DNA of 8,211 nt, from NCBI GenBank assembly GCA_026397575.1, contig JAPLUP010000682.1, positions 1-8,211 of the forward strand, given 5' to 3'. A program made the translations under genes and the position numbers. The stretch is from Candidatus Zixiibacteriota bacterium. Lineage in GTDB: Bacteria; Zixibacteria; MSB-5A5; CAIYYT01. The notes below the pieces were generated by a model. It had not been told where the DNA came from. It searched no databases and was given only the letters and a program-made list of their open reading frames with translations. Position 1 is the first letter of the stretch. Each line of letters starts with the position of its first letter. This document shows positions 1-6,506 of this stretch, piece by piece.

Positions 1-2133
1 ACTGCCACGCAATAGCAGATGTCCGAAATCGTGTTCCACAAAAACGGAAGCGGCACGATCACCGACAAATCCTTGTTCGTAGATGGTGTAGAAGCCTCCC
101 CGTCCCGACACCGTCCCTGATCCGGAGATGATCTGATAGAACCGCTGTGGTGGCAGTCGGTTTTCGGAGACACCGCCGTACAGAATCAACGAAGTTACAC
201 CCAGCCTGGCCGTTCTTTGCCTGCTATACATATACCCGTAGTATCTCTGGAAATCAAAATCGCTGCGCAGTCGTTTCATCGAAGAGTATTCTGCGCCCGC
301 TTTGAAAAGCGTATACTGCATCTGCGGGCTGATTCTGTCTCTGCCCTTCAGGTTAGTCAGCTTTCGAGAGTCGAATGTGAATTCAGTTGACACTGACCTG
401 AGTCTGCCATCATCGATTTGCGGATTGGGTCGGTGCACGGCGTCAGGACTCAAGACGCTGAAGTCAGTGTTTTTACTGACCGATGCTTGGCGGAGGTCGT
501 TGTAACTGAGAGTGAGGTTGGTGTAATTTAGTAACTTCGCGGAGAGATAGGCCCTAAACCCTTTCTCATAATAGTAATCGAATGGATCGTGCTTCGCCGT
601 AAGTACATCGAAAGTCGGATTCATCCAGGCATCGGGCTGCACTGGCCGATTCACAATCAGTTGCTGAAATTCAGCGCCGACATCCAGCTTTTGATGCTGC
701 CACAAGCGATGTTTGGCGCCGACCAAAAACTGCCCATGTTTCTGGCTGAACCCGTAACCGCCCTTGATTGTCAATTCCGTGCGGGGAACCAATCGGTCGA
801 AATTATAACCTATACCGAGATAGGGACCTTCAACTCGATTGAAATGAAATATGGAATAACTGCCGCCGAGTGCCAGGTACGTTGCCGCGGCGCCAACCAT
901 CATAAGTTGCTTTCGAATCGGCTTGGGTTGCTTTTCAAGTGAGTCGATAACTTGGTAGCCACGGACTTCTTCAGTCGTCAAAGGAATCGTCTGCCGTGTG
1001 TACCATGCCGTGGAATCGAACTTGTCGGCCTGCTCCGCGACTTCCATATCATATTCGCCGAACGTTCCCTTGGGTGTGCCTTTGTCGAAGCTGTAGTCGT
1101 AAAGTGACGCCCGATGCTCGAATGATAGTTTCGGCGGGATTCCCGGGAATTTGATGTTGACTTCGGCCGACAGCGCTATCTCGATCGGCATCCAATACTC
1201 CTTCTCGAGTTGCGCGAAATGCTGGCGGTAGCGGAGGCTGTCCAGGAACGGGATATCGACAGCCTTGTTGAAACCGACATCTACTTCCACAACATCATAC
1301 GTCGAATCAACAATGCTGATGTTTCCGACGAACAGCGGGTCGGTCTCTCTCTTGGGTTCGATCTCCAGGCGATAGATGCGGCGATTGTCGACGTAGACGC
1401 TGTCCTTGAGATAGTAGTCGTAATGATCGAGCGCGTCTTTGGCGGTAGGGGAGACAATGGAGTATCTGCCGAAGTCAATGCGGTTGCGGTTGAAGTTCAG
1501 GATCTCTCCGACTCCCACCAGATTGCCCTCGGCAGGAAGATTGGAGGACTGCTTACGAGCAGTGATGATCTCCTTGTACTTGTCTGGTTGCTCCCAAAAA
1601 CAAGTAAGCTGCGTCTCGGTGATGAGCCATATCTTGGAGGAATCCGGCTTCGGCTTTTCGCGCACGATCAACTTCGTGTAGGCATCGAAACGGTAATCGT
1701 GGATCCGTGCCAGAATGTCTTTCTTGCGTCTGATTGCTTCGATAATGATCTGCTGCGCCGGATCATAGGGTTCTTCGTACGCAGTGATGCCGTTGACCTG
1801 TAATACGGTCGCTTGCAGATAAGCATTGCAGTTGCTTGAACTGTCGCCAACAACGATTTCGGTGGTTTTTGAGAGATACCCGATATGCGAAAATTTGAGC
1901 TGGTGCCGACCGGGGGGCAACACCAACCGATAATGACCCTCAAGGTTGACGAGCGCCGATTTTCCGGTGCCGGCCACCTGCACGGTCACATAGGGTATCG
2001 GCTGGTTGGTCAGAGTATCGTAGACGACGCCCTGCACGAGCGTACCGCTTCCGGAAACTGACGACGATTGAACATCAACCACGGAAAGCAGTGGCAGGGT
2101 GACGAATAGACAGCAGGCTACGATTCTGTTCAA
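1..2133 (-). CDS. DUF5686-like outer-membrane beta-barrel protein with N-terminal carboxypeptidase-regulatory-like domain (C-terminus cut by window)
   Basis: An uninterrupted minus-strand frame of 711 codons runs off base 1, so the C-terminus is missing. Residues 1-22 look like a signal peptide (basic start MNR, then a hydrophobic stretch to about SVVDVQ). Residues 32-110 fit a carboxypeptidase-regulatory-like beta-sandwich (GVVYDTLTNQPIPYVTV, then LPPGRHQLKFSHIGY). The following motif YDPAQQIIIEAIRRKK (123-138) and the Trp/Tyr-rich continuation fit the DUF5686 family of Bacteroidota-type surface proteins. From about residue 400 the alternating aromatic/polar pattern suggests outer-membrane barrel strands. 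Family members are usually somewhat over 800 residues, so perhaps 100-150 are missing. The only usable start after the in-frame stop TAA (2175-2173) is TTG at 2133, with a weak GGTG ribosome site (2142-2139). The molecular function of the family is unknown to me. It follows the FemAB-like gene on the same strand after 145 bp. Confidence 0.85.
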   Translation of the reverse strand, partial: MNRIVACCLFVTLPLLSVVDVQSSSVSGSGTLVQGVVYDTLTNQPIPYVTVQVAGTGKSALVNLEGHYRLVLPPGRHQLKFSHIGYLSKTTEIVVGDSSSNCNAYLQATVLQVNGITAYEEPYDPAQQIIIEAIRRKKDILARIHDYRFDAYTKLIVREKPKPDSSKIWLITETQLTCFWEQPDKYKEIITARKQSSNLPAEGNLVGVGEILNFNRNRIDFGRYSIVSPTAKDALDHYDYYLKDSVYVDNRRIYRLEIEPKRETDPLFVGNISIVDSTYDVVEVDVGFNKAVDIPFLDSLRYRQHFAQLEKEYWMPIEIALSAEVNIKFPGIPPKLSFEHRASLYDYSFDKGTPKGTFGEYDMEVAEQADKFDSTAWYTRQTIPLTTEEVRGYQVIDSLEKQPKPIRKQLMMVGAAATYLALGGSYSIFHFNRVEGPYLGIGYNFDRLVPRTELTIKGGYGFSQKHGQFLVGAKHRLWQHQKLDVGAEFQQLIVNRPVQPDAWMNPTFDVLTAKHDPFDYYYEKGFRAYLSAKLLNYTNLTLSYNDLRQASVSKNTDFSVLSPDAVHRPNPQIDDGRLRSVSTEFTFDSRKLTNLKGRDRISPQMQYTLFKAGAEYSSMKRLRSDFDFQRYYGYMYSRQRTARLGVTSLILYGGVSENRLPPQRFYQIISGSGTVSGRGGFYTIYEQGFVGDRAASVFVEHDFGHLLLRGS

Positions 2134-2278
2134 GACTGCACCAGATACATCGGTTCTTATATCGCGCCTCGGTTATGCACGCCGCCGAGACAACCATATC
2201 GACCATTCATATACGCCATTATCAATGGTCAAGTTTCTTAAAAACGAAGCCACTCCCTTTGACGTCCTCGGTTCGCGG

Positions 2279-3238
2279 CTACGAAGCTGATCCTTTGTGC
2301 AAAAGCCGTTTCAGATGGGGGAAGCGGTCGCGACAAAGGGTCACGGAAAGGTGACGATTGGCGCCAAGAGTCTCTTTGAAGTGCTCAAGATCTTTCAGGT
2401 TGAGACTCGTTCCCAGATTGTACTCGCTTACGCCTCTGTCTATAAGATATCTGATGATTTCCGCATGGAGCAGGTTGTTTGGCCGCAGTTGCTGATACTC
2501 GAAGTTGATCCCCCCATAGAGGTACCCGGCGGTGCGGGAGTAGCAACAGAAAATCGCGGCAGCAACTATCCGATTCTCGTGTCTGACTTCGGCAATCTGA
2601 ACCCGCGATCCGGGAGAATCAAAGAGGCGCTGAAATCGAACATAATCGTGCGCGAGTGCAGCCACCTGCCGACTCTGCCAACGAATGAAAGAATTCAGGT
2701 ACAACTCGTAGAACGGGACGAGCAACTCTCGACCTCCAAACGCCACATACAGTCCCGCCTCTTGGGCGCGCCGAATGTTTTGCCGATGGACACCCGGACG
2801 CATGAACCATTCGTCATAGGACGCCGGCAAATCAATTCTGTGATAGGCTGTGCGTTCAGTCGGGTAGAACTTGAGCGCTTGCCATTTCTCCTTGTTCCCG
2901 TCATAATGCTCCTCAGGTACATCGAGGACAATTACACAGCGGCGCGGTAGATCAGCGAGGTCGGACCATATCTGGTCGTTCATCTGGGTTATCCCCAGTA
3001 GGGAGTTGATCGAGACGCCTGTGTAGACATCGGACTTCACTATACGGAAGTGTGTGGTTTCCTCTCTGGCAAACGGAATCATCAGATTGTTTGCCATAAG
3101 CACGAATGTGTTTCCCCAGCCGCGGATCGTTGTCGAGTTGAACTCAGGTCCTCCCAGTGGCGAAGGAGAGATGTCGGCATCGTCAACTGCTTGTTGCCAC
3201 AAGGGCACATGTTCTTCTTCGAAAGGTAATAGCTGCAT
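2279..3238 (-). CDS. FemAB/GNAT-like acyltransferase (Acetyltransf_6 type)
   Basis: This 319-residue protein resembles the FemAB-like branch of the GNAT fold, whose members transfer amino acids or acyl groups, often in cell-envelope or capsule synthesis. The recognisable core is in the C-terminal half: RQNIRRAQEAGL (152-163) is the typical helix, a beta-rich segment follows (IAEVRHENRIVAAAIF, 215-230), and then LRPNNLLHAEIIRYLIDRG (251-269) and YNLGTS...LEHFKETLGA (273-293), the usual end of this fold. The first 130 residues fit a less conserved first GNAT lobe. No signal peptide is visible, so it is probably cytoplasmic. The ATG at 3238 is supported by AAGGA (3248-3244) five bases upstream. 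The substrate cannot be told from sequence. It heads a minus-strand pair with the DUF5686-like gene and is divergent from the transporter gene. Confidence 0.8.
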   Translation of the reverse strand: MQLLPFEEEHVPLWQQAVDDADISPSPLGGPEFNSTTIRGWGNTFVLMANNLMIPFAREETTHFRIVKSDVYTGVSINSLLGITQMNDQIWSDLADLPRRCVIVLDVPEEHYDGNKEKWQALKFYPTERTAYHRIDLPASYDEWFMRPGVHRQNIRRAQEAGLYVAFGGRELLVPFYELYLNSFIRWQSRQVAALAHDYVRFQRLFDSPGSRVQIAEVRHENRIVAAAIFCCYSRTAGYLYGGINFEYQQLRPNNLLHAEIIRYLIDRGVSEYNLGTSLNLKDLEHFKETLGANRHLSVTLCRDRFPHLKRLLHKGSAS

Positions 3239-3257
3239 CCGCGTCCTTCAAGTTGAC

Positions 3258-3285
3258 AAGATATGATCCGTATCCATCCTTACAA
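3258..3285 (-). promoter_or_regulatory. Candidate sigma70-type promoter for the FemAB-like gene
   Basis: On the minus strand, TTGTAA (3285-3280) is followed after 16 bases by TATCTT (3263-3258), about 20 bases upstream of the ATG at 3238. Both boxes are partial matches to TTGACA/TATAAT. The position in a divergent gap makes a promoter expected, but these exact boxes are a guess. Confidence 0.3.
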
Positions 3286-3322
3286 TGAATATGCGAGCGT
3301 CATTGATTCACAACAGTATTTG

Positions 3323-3351
3323 TTGAACTTGCCATTCGCGGGTCGTTTATT
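3323..3351 (+). promoter_or_regulatory. Candidate sigma70-type promoter for the VIT1-family transporter
   Basis: TTGAAC (3323-3328), a 17-base spacer and TTTATT (3346-3351) make a modest promoter match. Transcription would start near 3358, giving a leader of about 60 bases. A 12-bp perfect palindrome (3363-3374) lies just downstream of the expected start site. Confidence 0.3.
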
Positions 3352-3362
3352 AGCTTTTGTTT

Positions 3363-3374
3363 AGGAAGCTTCCT
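3363..3374. promoter_or_regulatory. 12-bp perfect palindrome AGGAAGCTTCCT, possible operator
   Basis: AGGAAGCTTCCT equals its own reverse complement. It lies 45 bases before the transporter ATG and just after the candidate promoter, where a repressor site would block transcription. No known regulator consensus was recognised, and a palindrome of this length could occur by chance. Confidence 0.3.
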
Positions 3375-3418
3375 GTTTCCGATCGAAGCCGAATCCGCAG
3401 ACAAGGAGACAGTTAAAT

Positions 3419-4117
3419 ATGCCTACCACACCTCACGTTGAAAAGCATTTCACTGCGAGTGCTATGGTGCGCGACGTTGTTATCGGTATGGCCGACGGGT
3501 TAACAGTACCTTTCGCGCTCGCAGCCGGACTTTCAGGTGCTGTATCCGCAACAGGTATCGTCGTGACCGCCGGGTTTGCCGAGATAGCCGCCGGCTCAAT
3601 TGCCATGGGGCTCGGAGGATACTTGGCCGCCCGCACTGACGCCGAGCACTATGCCTCGGAAAAGCAGCGCGAAATCAGGGAAACGGAGGAATCACCTGAG
3701 CGCGAGGAGGAAGAAGTCGCCGATTTCTTCCGCGGCTACGGGCTTTCCGAAGCTGAGATCGTGCCGGTGGTGAGGGCAATTCGCGCCGACCAGTCGCGTT
3801 GGGTCGATTTTATGATGCGCTTCGAACTCGGACTGGAAGAATCAGATCCACGACGTGCCCGTCGCAGCGCACTGACCATCGCGCTCTCTTATATCGCAGG
3901 TGGATTGATTCCACTGGCGTCTTATCTCTTCGTAAATGACCTTCTGGCGGCACTCTATTGGTCGGTCGCGGTTACTCTTATTGCACTTTTCGTCTTCGGG
4001 TATGTCAAGGGACGGTTCACCGGAAAGCGACCCTGGCGTTCCGCCCTACAGACGGTGGTGATTGGTGGTGTGGCGGCGGCAGCGGCGTTTGCGATCGCGC
4101 GGCTGATCAGCGATTGA
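3419..4117 (+). CDS. VIT1/CCC1-family iron/manganese transporter
   Basis: This 232-residue inner-membrane protein matches the VIT1/CCC1 family, which moves Fe2+ or Mn2+ out of the cytosol, typically by proton exchange. Five membrane segments are apparent: about 17-38 and 43-71, then after a cytoplasmic domain 151-172, 176-196 and 206-228. The first holds GMADGLTVPFALAAG, whose Asp26 corresponds to the transport aspartate of plant VIT1. The second holds AAGSIAMGLGGYLA, with the expected Met63. Residues 78-140 form a highly charged cytoplasmic helical domain rich in Glu (about 81-101) with Met132/Met133 and Glu136, matching the family's metal-binding domain. The length is normal. The ATG has AAGGAG (3403-3408) ten bases upstream. 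It is divergent from the FemAB-like gene and followed by a 26-bp palindrome and a response-regulator gene. The metal specificity is inferred only from the family. Confidence 0.93.
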   Translation: MPTTPHVEKHFTASAMVRDVVIGMADGLTVPFALAAGLSGAVSATGIVVTAGFAEIAAGSIAMGLGGYLAARTDAEHYASEKQREIRETEESPEREEEEVADFFRGYGLSEAEIVPVVRAIRADQSRWVDFMMRFELGLEESDPRRARRSALTIALSYIAGGLIPLASYLFVNDLLAALYWSVAVTLIALFVFGYVKGRFTGKRPWRSALQTVVIGGVAAAAAFAIARLISD

Positions 4118-4140
4118 TTTATGCCGACTTGAAACCCTTC

Positions 4141-4166
4141 TTAACCATCCGGCGCCGGATGGTTAA
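4141..4166. promoter_or_regulatory. 26-bp perfect palindrome; hairpin/terminator or operator
   Basis: Arms TTAACCATCCG and CGGATGGTTAA are exact reverse complements around a GCGC centre, and the centre is itself palindromic, so all 26 bases are symmetrical. In RNA it would form an 11-bp stem with a 4-base loop. It begins 24 bases after the transporter stop and ends 52 bases before the receiver-protein start. There is no clear T-tract after it, so a classical intrinsic terminator is not certain. It could instead be a dimeric repressor site or an mRNA-processing hairpin. Confidence 0.6.
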
Positions 4167-4218
4167 TGTTCGCGCACCGTTTCCCGATAAACCTGATACA
4201 TACCATAAGGAGTCGATT

Positions 4219-4620
4219 ATGACGCAAGCGACAGTATTAGTAGCAGAAGATGACAACCTCATCCGTACGATTTTCGTTGAGATTGTCAAGGGCGAAGGTT
4301 TTGATGTCGTGGAGGCGGACGATGGTCAAAGAGCGTTCGACCTCGTTACCTCCCGCAAGATCGACATGATCATTTCCGACATGAAAATGCCGGTGATGAG
4401 CGGTTTTGATTTGTTGGTGGCCGTGAAGAAGACGCATCCCGAGATTCCAGTGACCGTAATCACCGGCTTCAACGGCGAGTATCGCGAAGATGACGCGCTG
4501 GCTGCCGGCGCCGATGCCTACATCACAAAGCCGTTCAAAGTTGCCGACGTTGCCGAGACGCTAAGGCGGATGTATCAGAAGGTGCAACAGCAAGCGGCGG
4601 TTGTGGCAAAGCAAGCCTGA
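4219..4620 (+). CDS. Stand-alone response-regulator receiver-domain protein (CheY-like)
   Basis: This 133-residue protein is a single receiver domain that would be phosphorylated by a histidine kinase and act by protein-protein contact, since no DNA-binding or enzymatic output domain follows. All key residues are present: the acidic pocket Glu10-Asp11-Asp12 (VLVAEDD), phospho-acceptor Asp54 (MIISDMKMP), Thr82 (VITG) and Lys104 followed by Pro (ITKPF). A Gln/Ala-rich tail (122-133) follows the last helix. The open frame extends upstream to 3958, but that part overlaps the transporter gene. The ATG at 4219 is chosen because AAGGAG (4207-4212) lies six bases before it and the receiver fold begins immediately. 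No kinase is encoded in the window, so its partner is unknown. It may be transcribed with the transporter gene or separated from it by the 26-bp palindrome. Confidence 0.93.
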   Translation: MTQATVLVAEDDNLIRTIFVEIVKGEGFDVVEADDGQRAFDLVTSRKIDMIISDMKMPVMSGFDLLVAVKKTHPEIPVTVITGFNGEYREDDALAAGADAYITKPFKVADVAETLRRMYQKVQQQAAVVAKQA

Positions 4621-4703
4621 TTGCGACAAACGCCAATTTGCTGGTCTCTATTGCCCGCGTACTCTGACAGTTCCTTCCCCAGGACCGGTTAAGGCTACGT
4701 CAT

Positions 4704-4732
4704 TGATAAACTGTCCCACGATTAAACAGAAT
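4704..4732 (+). promoter_or_regulatory. Candidate sigma70-type promoter for the barrel-like protein gene
   Basis: TTGATA (4704-4709) is separated by 17 bases from CAGAAT (4727-4732), with four of six matches in the second box. It lies in the 155-base gap after the receiver-protein gene and would give a leader of about 37 bases. The candidate before the rubrerythrin-like gene has a very similar form (TTGATT, 17 bases, CAAAAT). Confidence 0.35.
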
Positions 4733-4775
4733 CGTACTTTCCCCGTCTCTTTCACTGGAAAGGAGAGGGAAATCC

Positions 4776-5417
4776 ATGGTACGCTTTGTTGCTTATCTAC
4801 AGATCATGATGATGCTTTCAAGCCCGTTCGCGCTTGCGGGGCGACTCTCACCGGAGATAGGCGCAATCGGCCTGAAAGATTGGACGAAAGATGAGGACCT
4901 GAAACACCCATACGGAATTGGGTTCTACCTGTTTCAGCCGGTTTCAAACAATGTTAAGCTGACTTTCGAGTTCGACTACTTGACCAGCAAGACGAGGGAT
5001 CAGGGATATGTCTACACGGATAACTATCCGGAACGAGAAGCGGTGGAATTGCGCCGTACGAACTATGTTCACGCTTTTGAGTTTGGGTTTCGGCACCTGA
5101 TCAGTCATTCGCGGTCAACATTTCTCGAGTTTGGAGGCGGGCTCTGTTTCTTTCATATCGACGCCAAATGGAGTGTCCTTCGGTCCGGCGACCGATGGTC
5201 TTCACCTGACGCCTACAAGTCAGGTCTCGTTATTGACATTGGCATGTTAGTGACCGATCTGAAAGGTCTGCCGCTGACGATGCGCTTTGGGTTTAGACAC
5301 CGTTTTCTTGGTGAATCTGGAACCGGAACAAAACCGTGCGGAATTGTTTCGCTTTCAGACGATCCTATCACAACAACCGAGGTGAGTTGGGGTTTTGGCT
5401 ATCAGTTCGGTCGCTGA
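4776..5417 (+). CDS. Exported hypothetical protein, probable small outer-membrane beta-barrel
   Basis: I do not recognise a named family for this 213-residue protein. Residues 1-22 look like a signal peptide (MVRF, a hydrophobic Leu/Met stretch, then FALAG), with cleavage likely near Ala21. The mature part has no hydrophobic helix. It shows repeated alternating segments ending in aromatics: YGIGFYLF (46-53), VKLTFEFDYL (60-69), YVHAFEFGFRHL (97-108), STFLEFGGGLCFFHI (114-128), LVIDIGMLV (151-159), LTMRFGFRHRFL (167-178) and VSWGFGYQFG (203-212). This suggests about eight strands, as in small OmpA/OmpW-type barrels, with loops rich in charged and Thr/Ser residues. Two cysteines (Cys124 and Cys188) are present. 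The start is set by a strong AAAGGAGAGG (4759-4768) seven bases before the ATG. It converges on the nucleosidase gene with only 12 bases between the two stops. Confidence 0.75.
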   Translation: MVRFVAYLQIMMMLSSPFALAGRLSPEIGAIGLKDWTKDEDLKHPYGIGFYLFQPVSNNVKLTFEFDYLTSKTRDQGYVYTDNYPEREAVELRRTNYVHAFEFGFRHLISHSRSTFLEFGGGLCFFHIDAKWSVLRSGDRWSSPDAYKSGLVIDIGMLVTDLKGLPLTMRFGFRHRFLGESGTGTKPCGIVSLSDDPITTTEVSWGFGYQFGR

Positions 5418-5429
5418 TAGAGACGAGTT

Positions 5430-6290
5430 TCAGGGGAGCAACCCGACCAGAGCCATCACCGGCGCCGCCGAATTTGACGCCGCGATCCGAAAGAACTGAT
5501 CCAATTGCTCTGTCGCGGTCTTGCTGGGGGAGCCGCCGGCCAAATCCGACGCCGAGCGGATGATGACGAAAGGCACACCGTTGGCCGTACAAACTTGAGC
5601 CACCGCCGCCGATTCCATATCGGTCACCATTGCTCCGAATCGCCCTTTCAGCCACAAACGTTTTTCCGCATTATCGATGAACGCATTACCGCTGACACAA
5701 GCGCCTCCGACGATTATGCGCGGTTCCCGTGCGCCGATCTTCTGCAGCGACAGCTTGCTGCCGTCAATTTTTTTGGCCTCGCCGACAAAGCCGCTGTCGG
5801 CAAAAAACGACCAGAACGATGCCAGGCTGTCGGCCTTGGCTGAGAAGGAATGAACTGGCTGGGGCTGTAAACTGTCGGGGCCGCAATAGACATAGTCATG
5901 CGTGATCCAGCTTGAGCAGATGCACAAGTCGCCAATATGCACAGCGGAATCGATCGCGCCGGCAATGCCGCTGAAGACGAGTCCGTGTGGATGGAAGCGT
6001 GTGATCAACTCCTGCGTGGTCATGGCTGCGTTGGTCATGCCGACTCCCGATTCCGCCAGAACGATCCTCTTGCCGTTTAACGTACCCATCTGCACGGCTC
6101 TGCCGAGAATGCGTGCCGTGCTGTCGGTGGTCATTTGCTTGGCAATGGTCTGACCTTCCTCCGGAAACGCATATAACACCAGTAGTGGCCGTGTCTGCGC
6201 TTCTGTCTGCATGGCGAACACCACCAGCGACAAGGCCAATCCGATCAGACTGAGCCTACGCTGCAAGCACCTGTTACGAGATTCTCTCAT
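5430..6290 (-). CDS. Exported 5'-methylthioadenosine/S-adenosylhomocysteine nucleosidase-family protein
   Basis: This 286-residue protein belongs to the nucleoside-phosphorylase/MTAN superfamily, whose MTAN branch cleaves the adenine-ribose bond of methylthioadenosine and S-adenosylhomocysteine. Typical blocks are LVLYAFPEEGQTIAKQM (37-53, with a candidate catalytic-site Glu44/45), ESGVGMTNAAM (80-90), LVFSGIAGAIDSAVHIGDL (104-122), CVSGNAFI (198-205), VTDMESAAVAQVC (222-234, with the Met225-Glu226 pair of MTAN) and FVIIRSASDLAGG (241-253, with Asp249). Unlike usual cytosolic MTAN of about 230 residues, it starts with an Arg-rich N-region and a hydrophobic stretch (SLIGLALSLVVFAMQTEAQ) that looks like a signal peptide cleaved near Ala31, so it is probably periplasmic. 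An in-frame ATG at 6365 lies inside the MITE-like element and is rejected. The ATG at 6290 has AAAGG (6305-6301) ten bases upstream and starts right at the signal sequence. Substrate choice within the superfamily is uncertain. Confidence 0.85.
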   Translation of the reverse strand: MRESRNRCLQRRLSLIGLALSLVVFAMQTEAQTRPLLVLYAFPEEGQTIAKQMTTDSTARILGRAVQMGTLNGKRIVLAESGVGMTNAAMTTQELITRFHPHGLVFSGIAGAIDSAVHIGDLCICSSWITHDYVYCGPDSLQPQPVHSFSAKADSLASFWSFFADSGFVGEAKKIDGSKLSLQKIGAREPRIIVGGACVSGNAFIDNAEKRLWLKGRFGAMVTDMESAAVAQVCTANGVPFVIIRSASDLAGGSPSKTATEQLDQFFRIAASNSAAPVMALVGLLP

Positions 6291-6330
6291 CCCTGTTCTG
6301 CCTTTCGTATAGTTAGTAGTCGTATGACTA

Positions 6331-6335
6331 ATTAG
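6331..6335. repeat. Left copy of the putative target-site duplication ATTAG
   Basis: ATTAG abuts the left end of the inverted-repeat element and is repeated exactly at 6533-6537. A five-base match at precisely these two positions is unlikely by chance and supports transposition-type insertion. Confidence 0.65.
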
Positions 6336-6360
6336 CGGACTTTTGAAAAACCTCAGGATT

Positions 6361-6375
6361 GTCATTGCGAGGAGT
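6361..6375. repeat. 15-bp perfect inverted repeat, left arm (inside the MITE)
   Basis: GTCATTGCGAGGAGT is the exact reverse complement of 6492-6506. Together with the outer arms it allows the whole element to fold into a long imperfect hairpin. Confidence 0.85.
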
Positions 6376-6491
6376 CAGGGTGGGAGAGAGAGGGGAGGGG
6401 CAGTGACGACGAAGCAATCTGCGCGCTTGCATCGGAAGAGCGTAAATCGAGATCGCTTCGTCGTGCTCCACACCCTGCATCACCTCTCCGC

Positions 6492-6506
6492 ACTCCTCGC
6501 AATGAC
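6492..6506. repeat. 15-bp perfect inverted repeat, right arm (inside the MITE)
   Basis: ACTCCTCGCAATGAC is the exact reverse complement of 6361-6375. Confidence 0.85.

Noticed and set aside
1210..1803. 197-codon plus-strand open frame, with other plus-strand frames at 302-505 and 589-942
   Set aside because: They lie antisense to the continuous DUF5686-like frame, have no recognisable domain and no good ribosome site.
2297..2950. 217-codon plus-strand open frame
   Set aside because: It is the antisense shadow of the FemAB-like gene, whose protein has clear family motifs.
3958..4218. Upstream extension of the receiver-protein frame
   Set aside because: It overlaps the transporter gene in another frame and reads as low-complexity shadow; AAGGAG and the receiver fold fix the start at 4219.
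4601..4894. 97-codon plus-strand open frame after the receiver gene
   Set aside because: It overlaps the start of the exported barrel-like gene, which has a strong ribosome site and signal peptide, and shows no family features.
6291..6365. Longer N-terminus for the nucleosidase, starting at 6365
   Set aside because: The added 25 residues come from the MITE end and would bury the signal peptide; a ribosome site supports 6290.
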